DNA from: Apostichopus japonicus
Taxonomy: Eukaryota > Echinodermata > Holothuroidea > Aspidochirotida > Stichopodidae
Length of the DNA: 64,000 nucleotides
Direction: 5' to 3'
Assembly: GCF_037975245.1 (NCBI RefSeq)
Contig: NC_092580.1
Location: 34,377,001 to 34,441,000 of the forward strand
Shown: one piece after another, positions 50,401-57,400 of the stretch
Layout of the letters: each line of letters opens with the position of its first letter
Numbering within the stretch: position 1 is the stretch's first letter
Translations under genes and position numbers: made by a program
The notes under the pieces: generated by a model
Seen by the model: only the letters and a program-made list of their open reading frames with translations
Databases searched by the model: none
Told to the model about the DNA's origin: nothing

Positions 50401-53236
50401 CACCAGTGTTTACCACAGATTAAAAGTGGTTCGTTGATTGTACCTTACAGGACAGACCATGAGTCAGAATTTCGATATATATAGGCCTAAAGTCATTCTT
50501 GAGGAGGTGTCTATTTGGGAAATACCCATTCAGAGGGGAGTTTGATTCAGTTGTTGAAAGTAGTTCTTATAAATATTCAAGCTGACGTGCCCATATTTAT
50601 TTATTTCTTCTTTTTTTAAATTTATTTATTTGTTTCAACACATACAAGGTGAATAAGACAATATAACTGCAAAAAAGTAGAATATGTGAAAGGAAGTAAA
50701 CTAAGAAACCCTTGTGGGCTTAATCGAATAGAGCACTCCCATCAAAGAAAAAAGAAAACCTTAACACCTAAAAAAGAAGAACCCACCCCCTCCCCCCCCC
50801 CAAAAAAAAGACAGATAACCATAACAAATAAGTCAAATAACACTATTTTAGGCCTATTCATGAAAACGGGGTAGCCTAAAAGAGTGTCAGGCCTACCACA
50901 GTCGTAGCAAACTTTATTTGAACATTTCCGAATATATACTATACTTTGCATATATATGATCGGATGATCTATAGTGACGTTAGCACATATATTATCTAAA
51001 ATTCAAGCATTAATAGTAAAACTGGAATTTATCGCAAACACACACAGACACAAGAAACAACTGTTAGTGATCTGACCATTCTCAGTATAGCATAAATGGA
51101 CAACCTGTAAAAGGATAATAAATGATGATGATGATGATTAGGCCTACTTGTAAAAATGAATTCATTTCTTATAAACCGTCACAGCGGAGGATACAATTTC
51201 AAGTTAGTGTAGGTATACAGATCGACCTTGCTGGGCGTAAATAATATTATATAGCATCCATTGATCATCAGGGTATGCTACTAAACATATATTTACCGTT
51301 GAAGGACATTCGTGTACTTTTCTGCGCAGATCAATTGATTGAAAATTGACGTGGTTTGAGAAGGCTAGTCATAAATGAATTACGACCGATTGCTCTAGGC
51401 AAAAATTTATACATAATTGGATAATTGAGTGAGTTAACTGGCATTTCAATAAAACAAACAAGCACGTTATAAAACCTACGTCTGTACACAAGAGACAGCT
51501 TTGACACAAACTTGGCGAGTCGTCTTAGTGATCAATAAATGTAACCTACATTTAAAAAAAAATACTTGCATCTTCTGACAGCGTCTCCGTAGCGCAGATA
51601 TACGAGCCGTAAAACAGAACCTAAAATCATTACTTTAAGTGGCATTTCACACTATACCAGACAATTTCAAACAGAACATTGACGAATTTGTAAATAATTC
51701 GGCAAAGAACTATACGCCCCTACCAAATCAAATAGTTACTGAAATGAAGTTTTTCTTAGTAAGGCCTACATAGTTATAGGTTGCCCGGCTCGTTTGCAGC
51801 ATTATTTGCCTCGATGTGAAATCTCATTGAACAGAAAATTATTTACAGGAAGAAGCACATGAAATGTTGCTTGGATATCTTGAAAAAGTCCACTCTTGCT
51901 TTGCACGAAAACACAACAACACGGATTAGAATTACGTTTCCATGGTTTCATAGCAGAGTTACATATAGCCAAACCTAGAATTGCGACCGAAGTCCTTGTC
52001 GCTATATATACTGGCTAACCATTACTCAGTGTTATAATGAGACAAATCACTCAGATCGAGTCTCATTTTCTGGTGACTTGACTTGGCGAGGCGGAACCCA
52101 AACTGACTTGAATCGGACTCGAGTCATCACCGAAAATAATTTCCTTTGACTAGTCGTAGTGACTAGATTTAAAGGCAGGTGGATCAGAAAAGTCACTCGA
52201 TCTAGCCAACGAAGCGACTAGAGTTTTCTTTGAAGGAAACAAAGTAATTCAGTTCCGCGAAGTACTCAACACCTAAAACTATTATCAGTAACTCTATAGT
52301 AGCTTTCCAAGTAAGTCTCATGTCTGATGAATGTAAATTTAACAGTTTCTAATCCGAAACGGGACGAATGCAATACCCCACCCTCACTCAAAATAGTAAT
52401 TGTTACTTAGACACACAGAGTTGGCCATTTAAGGTCCGGTGAAATAACTTGCAACTAAACCTTGAAACATAGTTAATATGCTAACTTGAACACTGAGCAA
52501 AATTAAATTAACCTGAAAGAGATGAAAATTGTTATTTTCCTATATATTACTTATAAAAATAAGAAAGCCTTGGTAAAAGTTAAACGAAGTGATTACCATT
52601 CTACTTTTATCACTGTTGATCAGTGACTCATGGTGACTTGTTTAAACCCACAACTGACTTGAGTTGACTCGATTTGACGTGGCAGAATAGTACATATACA
52701 TATCGTCAGTTGCTACTCAAGCTCGGTTGACTTGCGTATAGAGATTCGACCCATGTACGTACGTACGTTACAACACATTATACTTCAGTTATATGATGTG
52801 TCTTTCTGTGCAAAATAACCTTTTCAGAGCCTTCCGCCAGAAGATTGCACCAGTAGCTCAGTAAATCTCGCAACTACTTTAAGCAGCTATACTCTATAGC
52901 CTTCCTTCCTTTTTCGTTTGTTGTTATAAATATGCCACTTTGACGGGATTTATTCGAATCTTCGCTTTCGAATGCATTCGCTGCGTAAATGAGTCTCTCT
53001 TTGAGGCCTACTTAGCCAAGAGGGTTGCTATTAGCCTATTTGCCCACGGAATAAAACAAATCCCCTTATAGAAAGCTGAAATAGTTGCTTTTAATGGAGC
53101 AGCATGGACGAGCTCCATACATGACAATTAGGTCAGTAATGTTTGATAGCTTACCTGTAGCAAGAAGTCTATTCCACTATGCTCACGGCTTGCCTCATTA
53201 AGTAACTCTCCGAGCTTGTCCGCCCAGAATTTAACG
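6420..53236 (-). CDS. CACNA2D: Voltage-gated calcium channel alpha2/delta subunit, N-terminal half (11 exons, gene incomplete at both ends)
   Basis: Joined exons: 53236-53155, 46277-46161, 44429-44373, 25053-24921, 22650-22519, 18727-18658, 14728-14578, 13542-13468, 12729-12640, 7972-7865, 6548-6420. They give 1144 nt, one leading base plus 381 uninterrupted codons, and all junction phases agree. Alpha2/delta is an extracellular, membrane-anchored auxiliary subunit that promotes surface delivery and tunes currents of Cav1/Cav2 channels. Seen in order: the N-terminal helix (VKFWADKLGELL), KKKVEAV, HVPTVVYDKDPDLL, TWQYFGSTIGYMRNYPG, FDSRRRSW, the VWA MIDAS loop VDVSGS, NTLVQATYENKE, IMLFTDG, and VRVFTYLLG with ACNNHGMYSRI. 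Eight NxS/T sequons fit a secreted glycoprotein. Several stretches look closest to vertebrate alpha2delta-3/4, but the RRR motif is alpha2delta-1/2-like, so the subtype is left open. The signal-peptide exon and the remaining VWA end, Cache and delta parts are missing from what I can see. Confidence 0.95.
6549..7864 (-). other. Intron between exons J and K
   Basis: 1316-bp intron. Its first third in window order is the 55-bp minisatellite (6646-7154). 7155-7864 is AT-rich with nothing recognised. Confidence 0.85.
6646..7154. repeat. 55-bp minisatellite, about 9 copies
   Basis: The unit contains GCATTTACTGTCATTGACAG, GAACAGAGAGATTGTTAGTG and ACTTCTGAC. Alternate copies end CACATAA or CAGTTAACCC, giving an irregular two-type alternation in the middle of the array. 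Confidence 0.9.
7865..7972 (-). CDS. CACNA2D: alpha2/delta exon J (VWA domain, TDG loop)
   Basis: 36 codons, MRGGAGNNCSETIMLFTDGV then EFTCEEVFQARNANKS, phase 0 to 0. Acceptor TTACAG and donor AGT|GTAAGT. C-S-x-x-IMLxTDG is a family signature and includes the MIDAS aspartate. Confidence 0.95.
8384..8466. repeat. (TA)n microsatellite
   Basis: About 40 uninterrupted TA dinucleotides in ATGTATATA context, ending ATACATATATATTTATGG. Confidence 0.95.
8741..9002. repeat. G-rich minisatellite, about 26-28 bp unit, about 10 copies
   Basis: Units of GGGGACACTTTGTGTATGGG plus GACTAG. Length varies through runs of 3 to 6 G. Regular G-tracts on the plus strand could fold as G-quadruplex, which is inference only. 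Confidence 0.92.
10020..10217 (-). mobile_element. Degenerate non-LTR reverse transcriptase remnant
   Basis: The minus strand reads EYLGAELDAFLTDTNMCEGI, then LKRINDWLKSLYRKE and KKLLASALIQCHIDYVC, resembling the thumb region of CR1/Jockey-like elements (YLGxxLD, KLLxSALIQCHxDYxC). The similarity fades on both sides, so the limits are approximate. Confidence 0.6.
10806..12299. repeat. About 80-bp minisatellite with long and short unit types
   Basis: The core unit is AGGATGAATGTTTGTTCTTA, TATCACATGATACAACCTTA, GACTACTTAGGTACAGGGAA, then either ATACAGAT or TTATATATGTACAGAT. Some copies lack GACTACTTAG. Long and short units alternate in partly ordered blocks, suggesting amplification of multi-unit segments. 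About 20 copies. Confidence 0.92.
12640..12729 (-). CDS. CACNA2D: alpha2/delta exon I (VWA domain)
   Basis: 30 codons, YMKGRLQAIEPHEESNVCNA then FDKAFDALAR, phase 0 to 0. Acceptor GCCAG and donor AGG|GTAAGG. It is the least conserved of the exons but fits length, phase and the AFDALxx helix that precedes the next VWA strand. Confidence 0.88.
12730..13467 (-). other. Intron between exons H and I
   Basis: 738-bp intron. No repeat or gene recognised. Confidence 0.85.
13468..13542 (-). CDS. CACNA2D: alpha2/delta exon H (VWA domain)
   Basis: 25 codons (FNDTTKVVESCYENTLVQAT, then YENKE), phase 0 to 0. Acceptor TTTCAG and donor GAG|GTAAGA. The Cys and the LVQAxxxNKE run match the family at the same position. 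Confidence 0.94.
13543..14577 (-). other. Intron between exons G and H
   Basis: 1035-bp intron. The plus-strand frame at 14092-14331 (79 codons) has no recognisable domain and is taken as chance. Nothing else seen. Confidence 0.85.
14578..14728 (-). CDS. CACNA2D: alpha2/delta exon G (VWA domain, MIDAS DxSxS)
   Basis: One base completing Trp, then 50 codons, YSQAVAPPKTVLFMVDVSGS through DSLDGNDFFNILT. Acceptor TTTGCAG and donor ACT|GTAAGA. DVSGS is the metal-ion-dependent adhesion site loop of the von Willebrand A domain, intact here. One sequon (NST). Confidence 0.95.
14729..18657 (-). other. Intron between exons F and G
   Basis: 3.9-kb intron containing the 25-bp minisatellite at 16322-17567. 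14729-16321 and 17568-18657 are AT-rich without recognised features. Confidence 0.85.
16322..17567. repeat. 25-bp minisatellite, about 50 copies
   Basis: Unit GCATGGATACTGAATACAGA followed by TCAGT. Variants include GGATAC/GGGTAC, a 27-bp form with AGTAGGCATGG, a short form lacking GAT (ATACATCAGT) and, towards the right end, TTACTGGGCACTG. Variant types cluster, so the right end evolved partly separately. Confidence 0.95.
18658..18727 (-). CDS. CACNA2D: alpha2/delta exon F (triple-arginine motif)
   Basis: Two bases, 22 codons (VLWNLPVTDDKVLNLFDSRR plus RS) and two bases of Trp. Acceptor TTTTAG and donor TTG|GTAAGA. It carries the RRR triplet that lies just before the VWA domain and in mammalian alpha2delta-1/2 is required for gabapentinoid binding. 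Confidence 0.93.
19168..19570. repeat. Left subterminal cluster of TCACGTAAGTCAC, four copies
   Basis: Exact copies at 19168-19180, 19348-19360, 19536-19548 and 19558-19570, all in the same orientation. The first directly abuts the terminal inverted repeat. Such repeated subterminal motifs are often transposase binding sites in DNA transposons. That role is inferred here. Confidence 0.85.
19970..20271 (+). pseudogene. Transposon-borne coding remnant with WKWP module
   Basis: The frame 19970-20221 encodes 83 residues including VDDRVVVKYDDVLYPGEVTN, MWKWP and IFYQPENIIK. After the stop, the +1 frame continues with HFRGRLQFTF, as if a frameshift broke a longer C-terminus. From memory this layout (VVKYxxxxYPGEV, WKWP, Y..ENI, RGxxxF) resembles a C-terminal module of repeat-encoded proteins in several invertebrates, possibly a small beta-barrel reader. 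I cannot confirm the family. The ATG at 19970 need not be a real start. Upstream there is only 0.8 kb of element and no catalytic domain, so the element is not autonomous. Confidence 0.5.
21153..21370. repeat. Right subterminal cluster of TCACGTAAGTCAC, four copies
   Basis: Copies at 21153-21165 (one mismatch), 21176-21188 (inverted), 21191-21203 and 21358-21370. The inverted and direct copies at 21176-21203 form a near-palindrome. This cluster lies 350-570 bp from the right end, unlike the left one, which starts at the terminus. Confidence 0.85.
21735..22150 (-). mobile_element. LINE remnant, reverse transcriptase thumb and C-terminal part
   Basis: The minus strand reads LNISKTNFMIFH, then after a short break KFLGIYIDSNLTCKHHID, then IRNYISYCNIIWGNNHSSYL and PKRAIHILTNSDYRAPTKSL. 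These are hallmark C-terminal blocks of Jockey/CR1-type reverse transcriptases (FLGVxID, YGNIxWG, QKRAIRII). Frames overlap at 21859-21899, showing a frameshift. The catalytic palm part is not present next to it. Confidence 0.8.
22519..22650 (-). CDS. CACNA2D: alpha2/delta exon E (WQYFGS segment)
   Basis: The split Asp codon from exon D is followed by 43 codons, PDLLRGINATSVLDQVFQDN through TWQYFGSTIGYMRNYP, then one base of Gly. Acceptor AACAG and donor CCAG|GTAAGT. The motif DxSLxWQYFGSxxGxxRxYPG is one of the most conserved alpha2/delta signatures, and this exon alone would identify the gene. Confidence 0.96.
22758..22830. repeat. Likely interspersed-repeat terminus: (ATA)n followed by GC hairpin
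   Basis: An (ATA)n tract at 22760-22777 is followed by AAGCGCCC (22790-22797) and its inverse GGGCGCTT (22813-22820), then TACAAATATAAAA. This arrangement resembles ends of short interspersed elements common in marine invertebrates. Family and full extent are not determined. Confidence 0.45.
23113..24433. repeat. 33-bp minisatellite, about 40 copies
   Basis: Unit TTCAGACTGATGATATAATC plus AATACAGTACAAC. A diverged unit, ACTGCTGATATTATTAGTGC, recurs every few units, giving a loose higher-order pattern. Frames at 24027-24435 exist because 33 is a multiple of 3 and are not genes. Confidence 0.95.
24473..24511. mobile_element. Solo end of the 35310-35685 element family
   Basis: AGGTTGTGAGGAGACAGGTA followed by AGCGAGGAGCGAAGTAAAT differs at only a few positions from the right end of the element at 35646-35685. 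No matching second end lies nearby. Confidence 0.6.
24921..25053 (-). CDS. CACNA2D: alpha2/delta exon D
   Basis: 44 codons plus one base, from PPTEYRNAL to HVPTVVYDK. Acceptor CTTAG and donor AAAG|GTAAGT. Three sequons (NNS, NIT, NST). The VPTxVYDKD segment is diagnostic of the family. The stretch between exon C and VPT is about 10 residues shorter than I expect for vertebrate alpha2delta-3, so a small extra exon in the 19.3 kb intron cannot be excluded. Confidence 0.93.
26418..26437. repeat. Perfect short palindrome
   Basis: CAGGGAGTT and AACTCCCTG are separated by AC, a 9-bp stem with a 2-base spacer, immediately before the CAGTAC array. Too short to call an RNA gene. Confidence 0.8.
26462..27075. 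repeat. CAGTAC-rich array with internal inversion
   Basis: Dense, irregular ACAGTACAGGTACAGTACAG sequence on the plus strand from 26462 to about 26700, inverted to CTGTACTGTACCGGTACTG from about 26700 to 26880, then back to the first orientation. The block around GTACAGACCTACAGTACAG (26507) has an inverted counterpart near 26766-26806. A tight hairpin (TACTGTACGAT...ATCGTACAGTA) sits at about 26850-26884. Confidence 0.9.
27833..28484. mobile_element. Non-autonomous hAT-like element
   Basis: Terminal inverted repeat CAAGGGCGGCGGAA (27833-27846) and its inverse ending at 28484 are flanked by an exact 8-bp duplication TGTGTGAT (27825-27832 and 28485-28492). An 8-bp duplication with CA(A/G)GGG ends fits hAT. 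The 652 bp carry G-tract and C-tract segments near both ends and no transposase frame. Confidence 0.8.
28562..28621. repeat. CAT/ATC trinucleotide repeat
   Basis: Imperfect ATCATCATCAACATCCTC units ending in a perfect CATCATCATCATCAT run. Confidence 0.85.
28700..29405 (+). mobile_element. LINE remnant, reverse transcriptase C-terminal part
   Basis: Frame-broken plus-strand coding: FNIDKCKVIGSSNQKY, SKHCLEAAKK, KEDIAVRLYKQLVRPHLEYA, VLEKVQRRAARMISSLKG, RRLQLLNLTTLELRRLLGDL and VVNEWNGLP. These are standard C-terminal blocks of CR1/Jockey-like elements (RPHLEYAVQAW, VQRRAxRMI, LxxLxxRRxxGDL). At least two frameshifts break it. Its 3' end has been duplicated in tandem (29240-30227). Confidence 0.85.
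29240..30227. repeat. Tandem duplication of 494 bp, two near-identical copies
   Basis: 29240-29733 and 29734-30227 start CTTAAACTCCAAAAGTCACA and differ at only a few bases (for example GGATTA/GGGTTA, AATTTATT/AATATATT). The first copy begins inside the LINE coding remnant, so the second carries a duplicate of its last codons and 3' flank. Confidence 0.93.
30690..31960 (+). mobile_element. LINE remnant, RTE-like reverse transcriptase
   Basis: Frame-shifted plus-strand coding with EQAGFRKGRGTTEQIFIL, LHFIDFEKAFDSVHR, SGVRQGCVMSGFLFLLVIDW, the active site LDFADDKALLS, VNVGKCKIMRL, LTYLGAKVI, VKSVLLYGYEAWN, RRRRWNWLGR and a basic tail containing TWRRTVERE. The order and the YGxExW, RRRWxWLGR and TWRRTVE blocks point to an RTE-type clade. 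The catalytic aspartates are present but several frameshifts and stops (near 30991, 31190, 31340, 31640) make it dead. The 5' endonuclease region is missing. Confidence 0.88.
32715..33925. repeat. About 34-bp minisatellite
   Basis: Unit AGTTCATGTAGGATGTACAT followed by ACACAATACCTAGT. Left-side copies alternate with a form carrying GTAAGATGTACAGTACACAC and CCTACAGTAGT. Right-side copies show TTGTTCATGTAGTATACATA and ACTTAGTTTATG variants, so subfamilies are spatially sorted. Roughly 35 copies. Confidence 0.93.
35310..35685. mobile_element. Short TIR element (MITE-like)
   Basis: Inverted repeats of 37 bp at 35322-35358 and 35636-35672 are exact (CCCACTTACCTGTCTCCCCA and onward to CCGCAT). Similarity probably extends outward to ATTTAC/GTAAAT at 35310 and 35685. 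A diverged single end of the same family sits at 24473-24511. No clear target duplication was found, so the superfamily is open. The internal 270 bp have no coding capacity. Confidence 0.78.
37220..38060 (-). mobile_element. LINE remnant, reverse transcriptase palm and thumb
   Basis: The minus strand carries a damaged palm region (VLDLSIKAFDTIDHRILLQK, PQESMLGPLLF, IIFADETTVL, WLKSNRLSLNIGNTKLMV) and further downstream LTIYNALVLPEHLNYNIFVW. Against the family pattern the Gly of PQGS is Glu and the second active-site Asp of FADD is Glu, so this copy is inactive. It may belong to the same lineage as 21735-22150, which has matching thumb motifs. Confidence 0.87.
40650..42345. repeat. 88-bp minisatellite, about 19 copies
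   Basis: The unit contains TGTCTGTGGCCACTACAAAT, ATTGTACACCCTGAAAGGCT, GTAAGCTATATAAAATACTG and TGAAATATTTATCACATCTC. Shorter units lacking ATAAAA (GCAAGCTATACTGTG) alternate with full ones at about 41060-41450, giving a dimeric period of roughly 170-180 bp. A third form has a duplicated TGTACAATGTACACC. Confidence 0.93.
44373..44429 (-). CDS. CACNA2D: alpha2/delta exon C
   Basis: 19 codons (NIVVAAEDAFKNYYDYSTE), phase 0 to 0, with acceptor TTCTTAG and donor GAG|GTAAGT. AAEDAF corresponds to the AAEEAH/VAEEAF segment of the family. The exon is short and is supported by splice consensus, phase and position between exons B and D. Confidence 0.88.
44430..46160 (-). other. Intron between exons B and C
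   Basis: 1.7-kb intron with a 168-bp triplication (44881-45379) and a C-rich tract near 44658-44695. The remainder shows nothing recognised. Confidence 0.85.
44881..45379. repeat. 168-bp tandem triplication
   Basis: Three units begin AGATCCAGCAAGGTTGAGCC at 44881, 45049 and 45217, an exact 168-bp spacing, and differ at very few sites (CACACC/CATACC, CTCCTTG/CTCGTTG). The near identity indicates recent duplication. Confidence 0.95.
46161..46277 (-). CDS. CACNA2D: alpha2/delta exon B
   Basis: 39 codons, phase 0 to 0, from KYKERESDL to FLKKKVEAVG. Acceptor CACAG and donor GGT|GTAAGT. This is the charged helical segment before the VWA domain. The LKKKVEAV end corresponds to the well conserved KKxEAV segment of alpha2/delta. 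Confidence 0.93.
46278..53154 (-). other. Intron between exons A and B
   Basis: 6.9-kb intron with a hAT-like element at 47321-47863 and a 22-bp doublet near 48961-49006 (CACTTCCAGCTCCATGCTGT). 49580-49740 is CT-rich. 52030-52760 has recurring GACTTGACT/GACTCGAGTC words of unknown meaning. Short frames here show no domains. Confidence 0.8.
47321..47863. mobile_element. Probable non-autonomous hAT-like element
   Basis: An 8-bp direct repeat GCATCTTT at 47313-47320 and 47864-47871 flanks a 543-bp segment whose ends are imperfectly inverted: AGACCTGTCAAC near the left and GTTGATGGGTCT at the right. The left end has six extra bases (CATATC) before the match, which weakens the call. An inner hairpin CTCCCGGTAAAACCGGGAG sits near the right end. 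Confidence 0.55.
53155..53236 (-). CDS. CACNA2D: alpha2/delta exon A (5'-most exon found)
   Basis: Encodes VKFWADKLGELLNEASREHS plus GIDFLLQ after one leading base, so the missing upstream exon must end with two bases of a codon. Acceptor TACAG and donor CAG|GTAAGC on the minus strand. This matches the start of the mature alpha2 chain (VKxWA motif) that follows the signal peptide in the family. Confidence 0.92.
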
Positions 53237-54415
53237 CTGTAGAGGGAAATAAAGAAAAGTTTGAAAATTCTGTTTCTTCATGGTTTCTCCATGTTTACAA
53301 AAAAATTGGTGTATCACTGCGCCTAAAAATGTCACTTCCAGTTCATACTAGTGAAGTCACTGCAGGTTAACATGTAGGCTGGTAATTAGTAACTAGTGAT
53401 GTTATTACACATACAGGTAACATATAACATATATTATACATATATAGCCCAACAAAGTGCATCCATGAAAATCGATGGACTCCTTTCGGACCTCTGGCTC
53501 ATCATTTCAATTGATGTCAGTCCATGCAGACGAATAGCTCGCATCCTTAGCAGATTCCTTCGCACCCCTCCCCCCCCCCCCCTGTGGAGCTAAGTTTAAC
53601 CGTGTCTCTAATAATTCATATATTACTATTTATCTTTTATTCTGTTGTAAGAAAATCTCAAATACAACATTCTCTTTCGCCTACGTGACAACCTTGACAT
53701 CTAGAAACAACAATGTCTTCGAACACACTCAACAATAGTAGAATCTTCAACAGCTTAAATTAGTCACAGCTTTCTAAAGCTTCTTTATTTAGTTTTGTTC
53801 AACCGTTAATTTTACAAAAGTACATCCAGGAAGCCATCTTTTATTCATCTACTTATGAAGAATATCATTATATTATAATTATTATTGTTCCTTGGCGGAA
53901 TCGCTACATGCATGAGCTGTATATGTTGAAAGTTCGGGGATCATTTTAGGACAAATAACGGACGATAAGACCATCGTTCGTAGATGATTCATTTCACATG
54001 TCAGACATCCATGCGTCTTGATAATAAATTACCTCATCAACATGCTATAGATTTGCTAGCTACATGCGGGGAAACAATTTTAAGCTCAGCTGAAAGCCAT
54101 TGTGCGATTCTGCCGAAAATCTGTCAGTTTTTGTCACCTTGTTTGATTGACTGCCTTCTCGTCATTTTTCATTGACATTTTCGAGAGTGGTTTGTGTGAG
54201 TGAAGTATTCATGCGATCATAGTTCAGTTTTTGAGGTCACGAGAGGTCATATTCTGAAACGTAAACAATGCTGCTCCTTCTAGAGCTGAAATGTTGTGTT
54301 TGAATGGTGGTCAACCAAGTTGTTAAAAAAAAAGTATTTTGGTCGTCATATGAGGGCCCAAAACGGGCTTCTGTAAATTGTCAGTAACGATGACACTTAG
54401 GCCACATATCATATG

Positions 54416-54475
54416 CAATGATTATTAAATTTGTTTTCCAATTTAAATGATTATTAAATTTGTTTTCCAATTTTA
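54416..54475. repeat. 30-bp direct doublet
   Basis: AATGATTATTAAATTTGTTT followed by TCCAATTT occurs twice back to back. Confidence 0.9.
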
Positions 54476-57400
54476 GTATTCATGACCAGTATATATGCGT
54501 TTCGATGTGAGTAGCAAACTGTTCTCCATCTTAATTTTCCCGTCATTTTGGGAAATAATTCCACCCCTGCGAGGTTGATCAAGTCAAATAGTTACTGGTT
54601 ATTCAGGCTTGTTATGGTAGTTCGATGTCGTTTTATGTAAAAGGACTACTGGGCAGGTTTTCAATTTGAACTTTTAAACAGTTTGTGTGTTGAATACGAC
54701 ATGTGAGAATCACTAATATTGTTGGAACCGATTCCAATTTCTGCTCTTTCTCAGTGGTAGGTCGTTCTATTATTGCATGGGTGCAATTTTCATAAGCAAG
54801 TTTGTGTTAGCACAGTTCAAACGTGATATTCACAACATTTTAGCAGAGGAATAAGAACATATATTGTTGGTTCTGTCTTTGCAACGGGGCATAGTCTATC
54901 CCTAGTAATAATGAGAAGGATCTATTTGCATAAAATAAGTTCGTGAAAGTGTTTCCACTTTGAGGGAAATTTCCCGGAATACGACAATACCAGATTTTTT
55001 TTCGGGGACTAACAAGGGGAGGTTCGTATACCCAATAAAAATAATTAGGGCTAAAAACCGTGGAAATCAGTCCATTTCGGGAAATAGTCACCGGATTTCA
55101 GGATATGTAGCGGCGCAATTCATTTCTGAAATGTGGAAACACTGGTTGTTGATCGCACCTGCCATGCCATGATCATGTGTCGCACATGCGTTACTCTCGG
55201 GAAAACAAATGGCTGGCCAGCGATGAAATCCGACTGTTACGCAACATATTAGCCTATCTAAGCAATCTAAGGCATCAGGTGTAGTGCAGTGCGATATTGT
55301 CTTTGTTACCATGACCACGTTGCTACGTTACAATCCGGTGTCTATAGAGACGTCTGCTCATATGATGTTGTTACACCATGCTCTGTTGCTTATTCTTTAC
55401 TTTGATGTGAATTGCTTTTCAGGTGTGTACTTACATTTCCTGGTTTAGCTACATGAGGTAAAGAGACTTGTGTAGACAGGGCTCCTTCTTCCGAGTATCA
55501 ATTTATTCAAACTAAGTTCTTAAAAATGCGCAGTTTTTATGCAAGTCATATGCCAAACATTGAAATTTGAAAAACAAGATGGAGTTATTGTTACAAATAT
55601 ATTTGTTCCACAATAATATTTTGCAGAGCCGCTGTAAATTACCACTTATACTTAAATGGTATTGAATAAACCTTCTTCCTCATCGTGAAAGCCCATCTAT
55701 GACGTAATCAACATATACTTTAAATTGAAACATTTAAATAACATTTGTTTGTAGTCAATGGATATTAAAATAATGATCTATATTTTAATTTTACAACTAC
55801 ACACTTAAAATATAAAAACAATGATTGCCACGAAAAGTTGTCAATTAAATATTGTTTGACTTTATTTTATCTTTTCATATACCACTGTTGTAATTGTAAT
55901 TGATACTTTGACGAAGTTTACCAAACGTACCAAGTCATACAATTACAGGCAATCAATCTATTATCTTTGCTATTACTGTAATGATTCCTATTGGTTTTGA
56001 TGAATTGGTTGTCCAATCATACTTGCTCAATTAGTTTTAAATATGAACATAGTTAAGCCAAACGTACTAGTACCCGAGTACATTTTGCCGTACACGTACC
56101 CATGCATACTCGCACTTGGAACTTTGTATTCCGTTGTACTCGGACAAGGCAATTACTTCTATAGTCCTTCTCGTAATCGCTGACAAGGACATTTTTTACT
56201 CATAACATATAAGCATTAGTCTAAGACTAGTCAAATCTGCTTTGAAAATATTGAAGACAAGTTTTGCAATATAATATTAAGGAATGTTATGCGGGCGTCA
56301 ATTATCTGCGGTAAAAGACCAAGCAACAGGTTATTGGTATATGGTATACCTATCAGTTATAATTGCCATGTAAAAGACGTTATTAACGTTTTCTCTACAT
56401 TGCTCTTTTAATAAGAAGTACTTGAAGGCTTCGGTCTTTCTTTAATATGCCCGGTAGACCGCGCCATATTTTAGTCATCGTTTCTGCTTACGTTTCAAGA
56501 GTGTTTTTCTCAAGCTTTGAAGATATGTACACCCGACAGAACTGAAATGCAAAATTAAGTTTCCTTGCTAAGCAACAACAACATCCCTCTAATACGCACG
56601 CATTTCTTTCCGCCGTTGGCGATTGCTTGCTCATGCAACAGGCTAGATTCATCCATTGTAGAAAGTGCTTCGCCCGAAGGCTTTATATGTTCGATTGCTT
56701 AATTTCACGTCAACTCCTTCTATGGCACAAATGATTTATTTTATTCCAGAATAGCTACGAACTTGCGTGTTGTGAAGGTAAGATGTTGAACACGTATATA
56801 CGCAAGAATCGATAGTAGATATCACCTGGTGTTTATCAAGCATGTTTTATACATACTACCAGCAACATAACAAATTTCCAAGGTTCTAGCATTACATGTT
56901 TTCATGTGGGATATTCTGTGTGTTTAACACTAAGGTGTGATATTTAACTCGAGACTGTGTATTGATTACGTCAGAGGGGTAGGGATGCAACAGAGGGAAA
57001 CACATCTATTTTAAGGAATGTAACGTATCTTTAGGAACACTTAACACGCTGACACGGACATTACAAATTTCAGTAGTTTATGTATGTATGTGTTTGTATG
57101 TATGTGCGTATGATGTATATATGTATTTTCCACATTAACAATACTTAGCATAATATAAAATTTTTGTCAGAACACTTTTAGCTTTGATTCAGTGTTTCAC
57201 ACTTATAGTCGACTTTAATGAAAACAAAACATATTTTGTTATAATATAGATTCGTGAGATACTGTTGCCGTATATGTGGGTGTTCCTATACACACATGTA
57301 CTGTTATTTATTTGTAAATGATTGATATCGTTAGTATATACAGGGTCGCAGCCACTGGGAGTATGGGGGGGGGGGGGGGTTATGGGGAGCGTGCCGCCTC

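Noticed and set aside
52030-52760. Recurring GACTTGACT/GACTCGAGTC words as a regulatory cluster
   Set aside because: Irregular spacing and no clear unit or boundaries. Possibly an old repeat. Insufficient to annotate.
55380-55520. Strong minus-strand splice donor (AAT|GTAAGT at about 55434) as candidate exon 1
   Set aside because: The frame that would join exon A in the right phase has a stop four codons upstream and no ATG. No signal peptide could be read.
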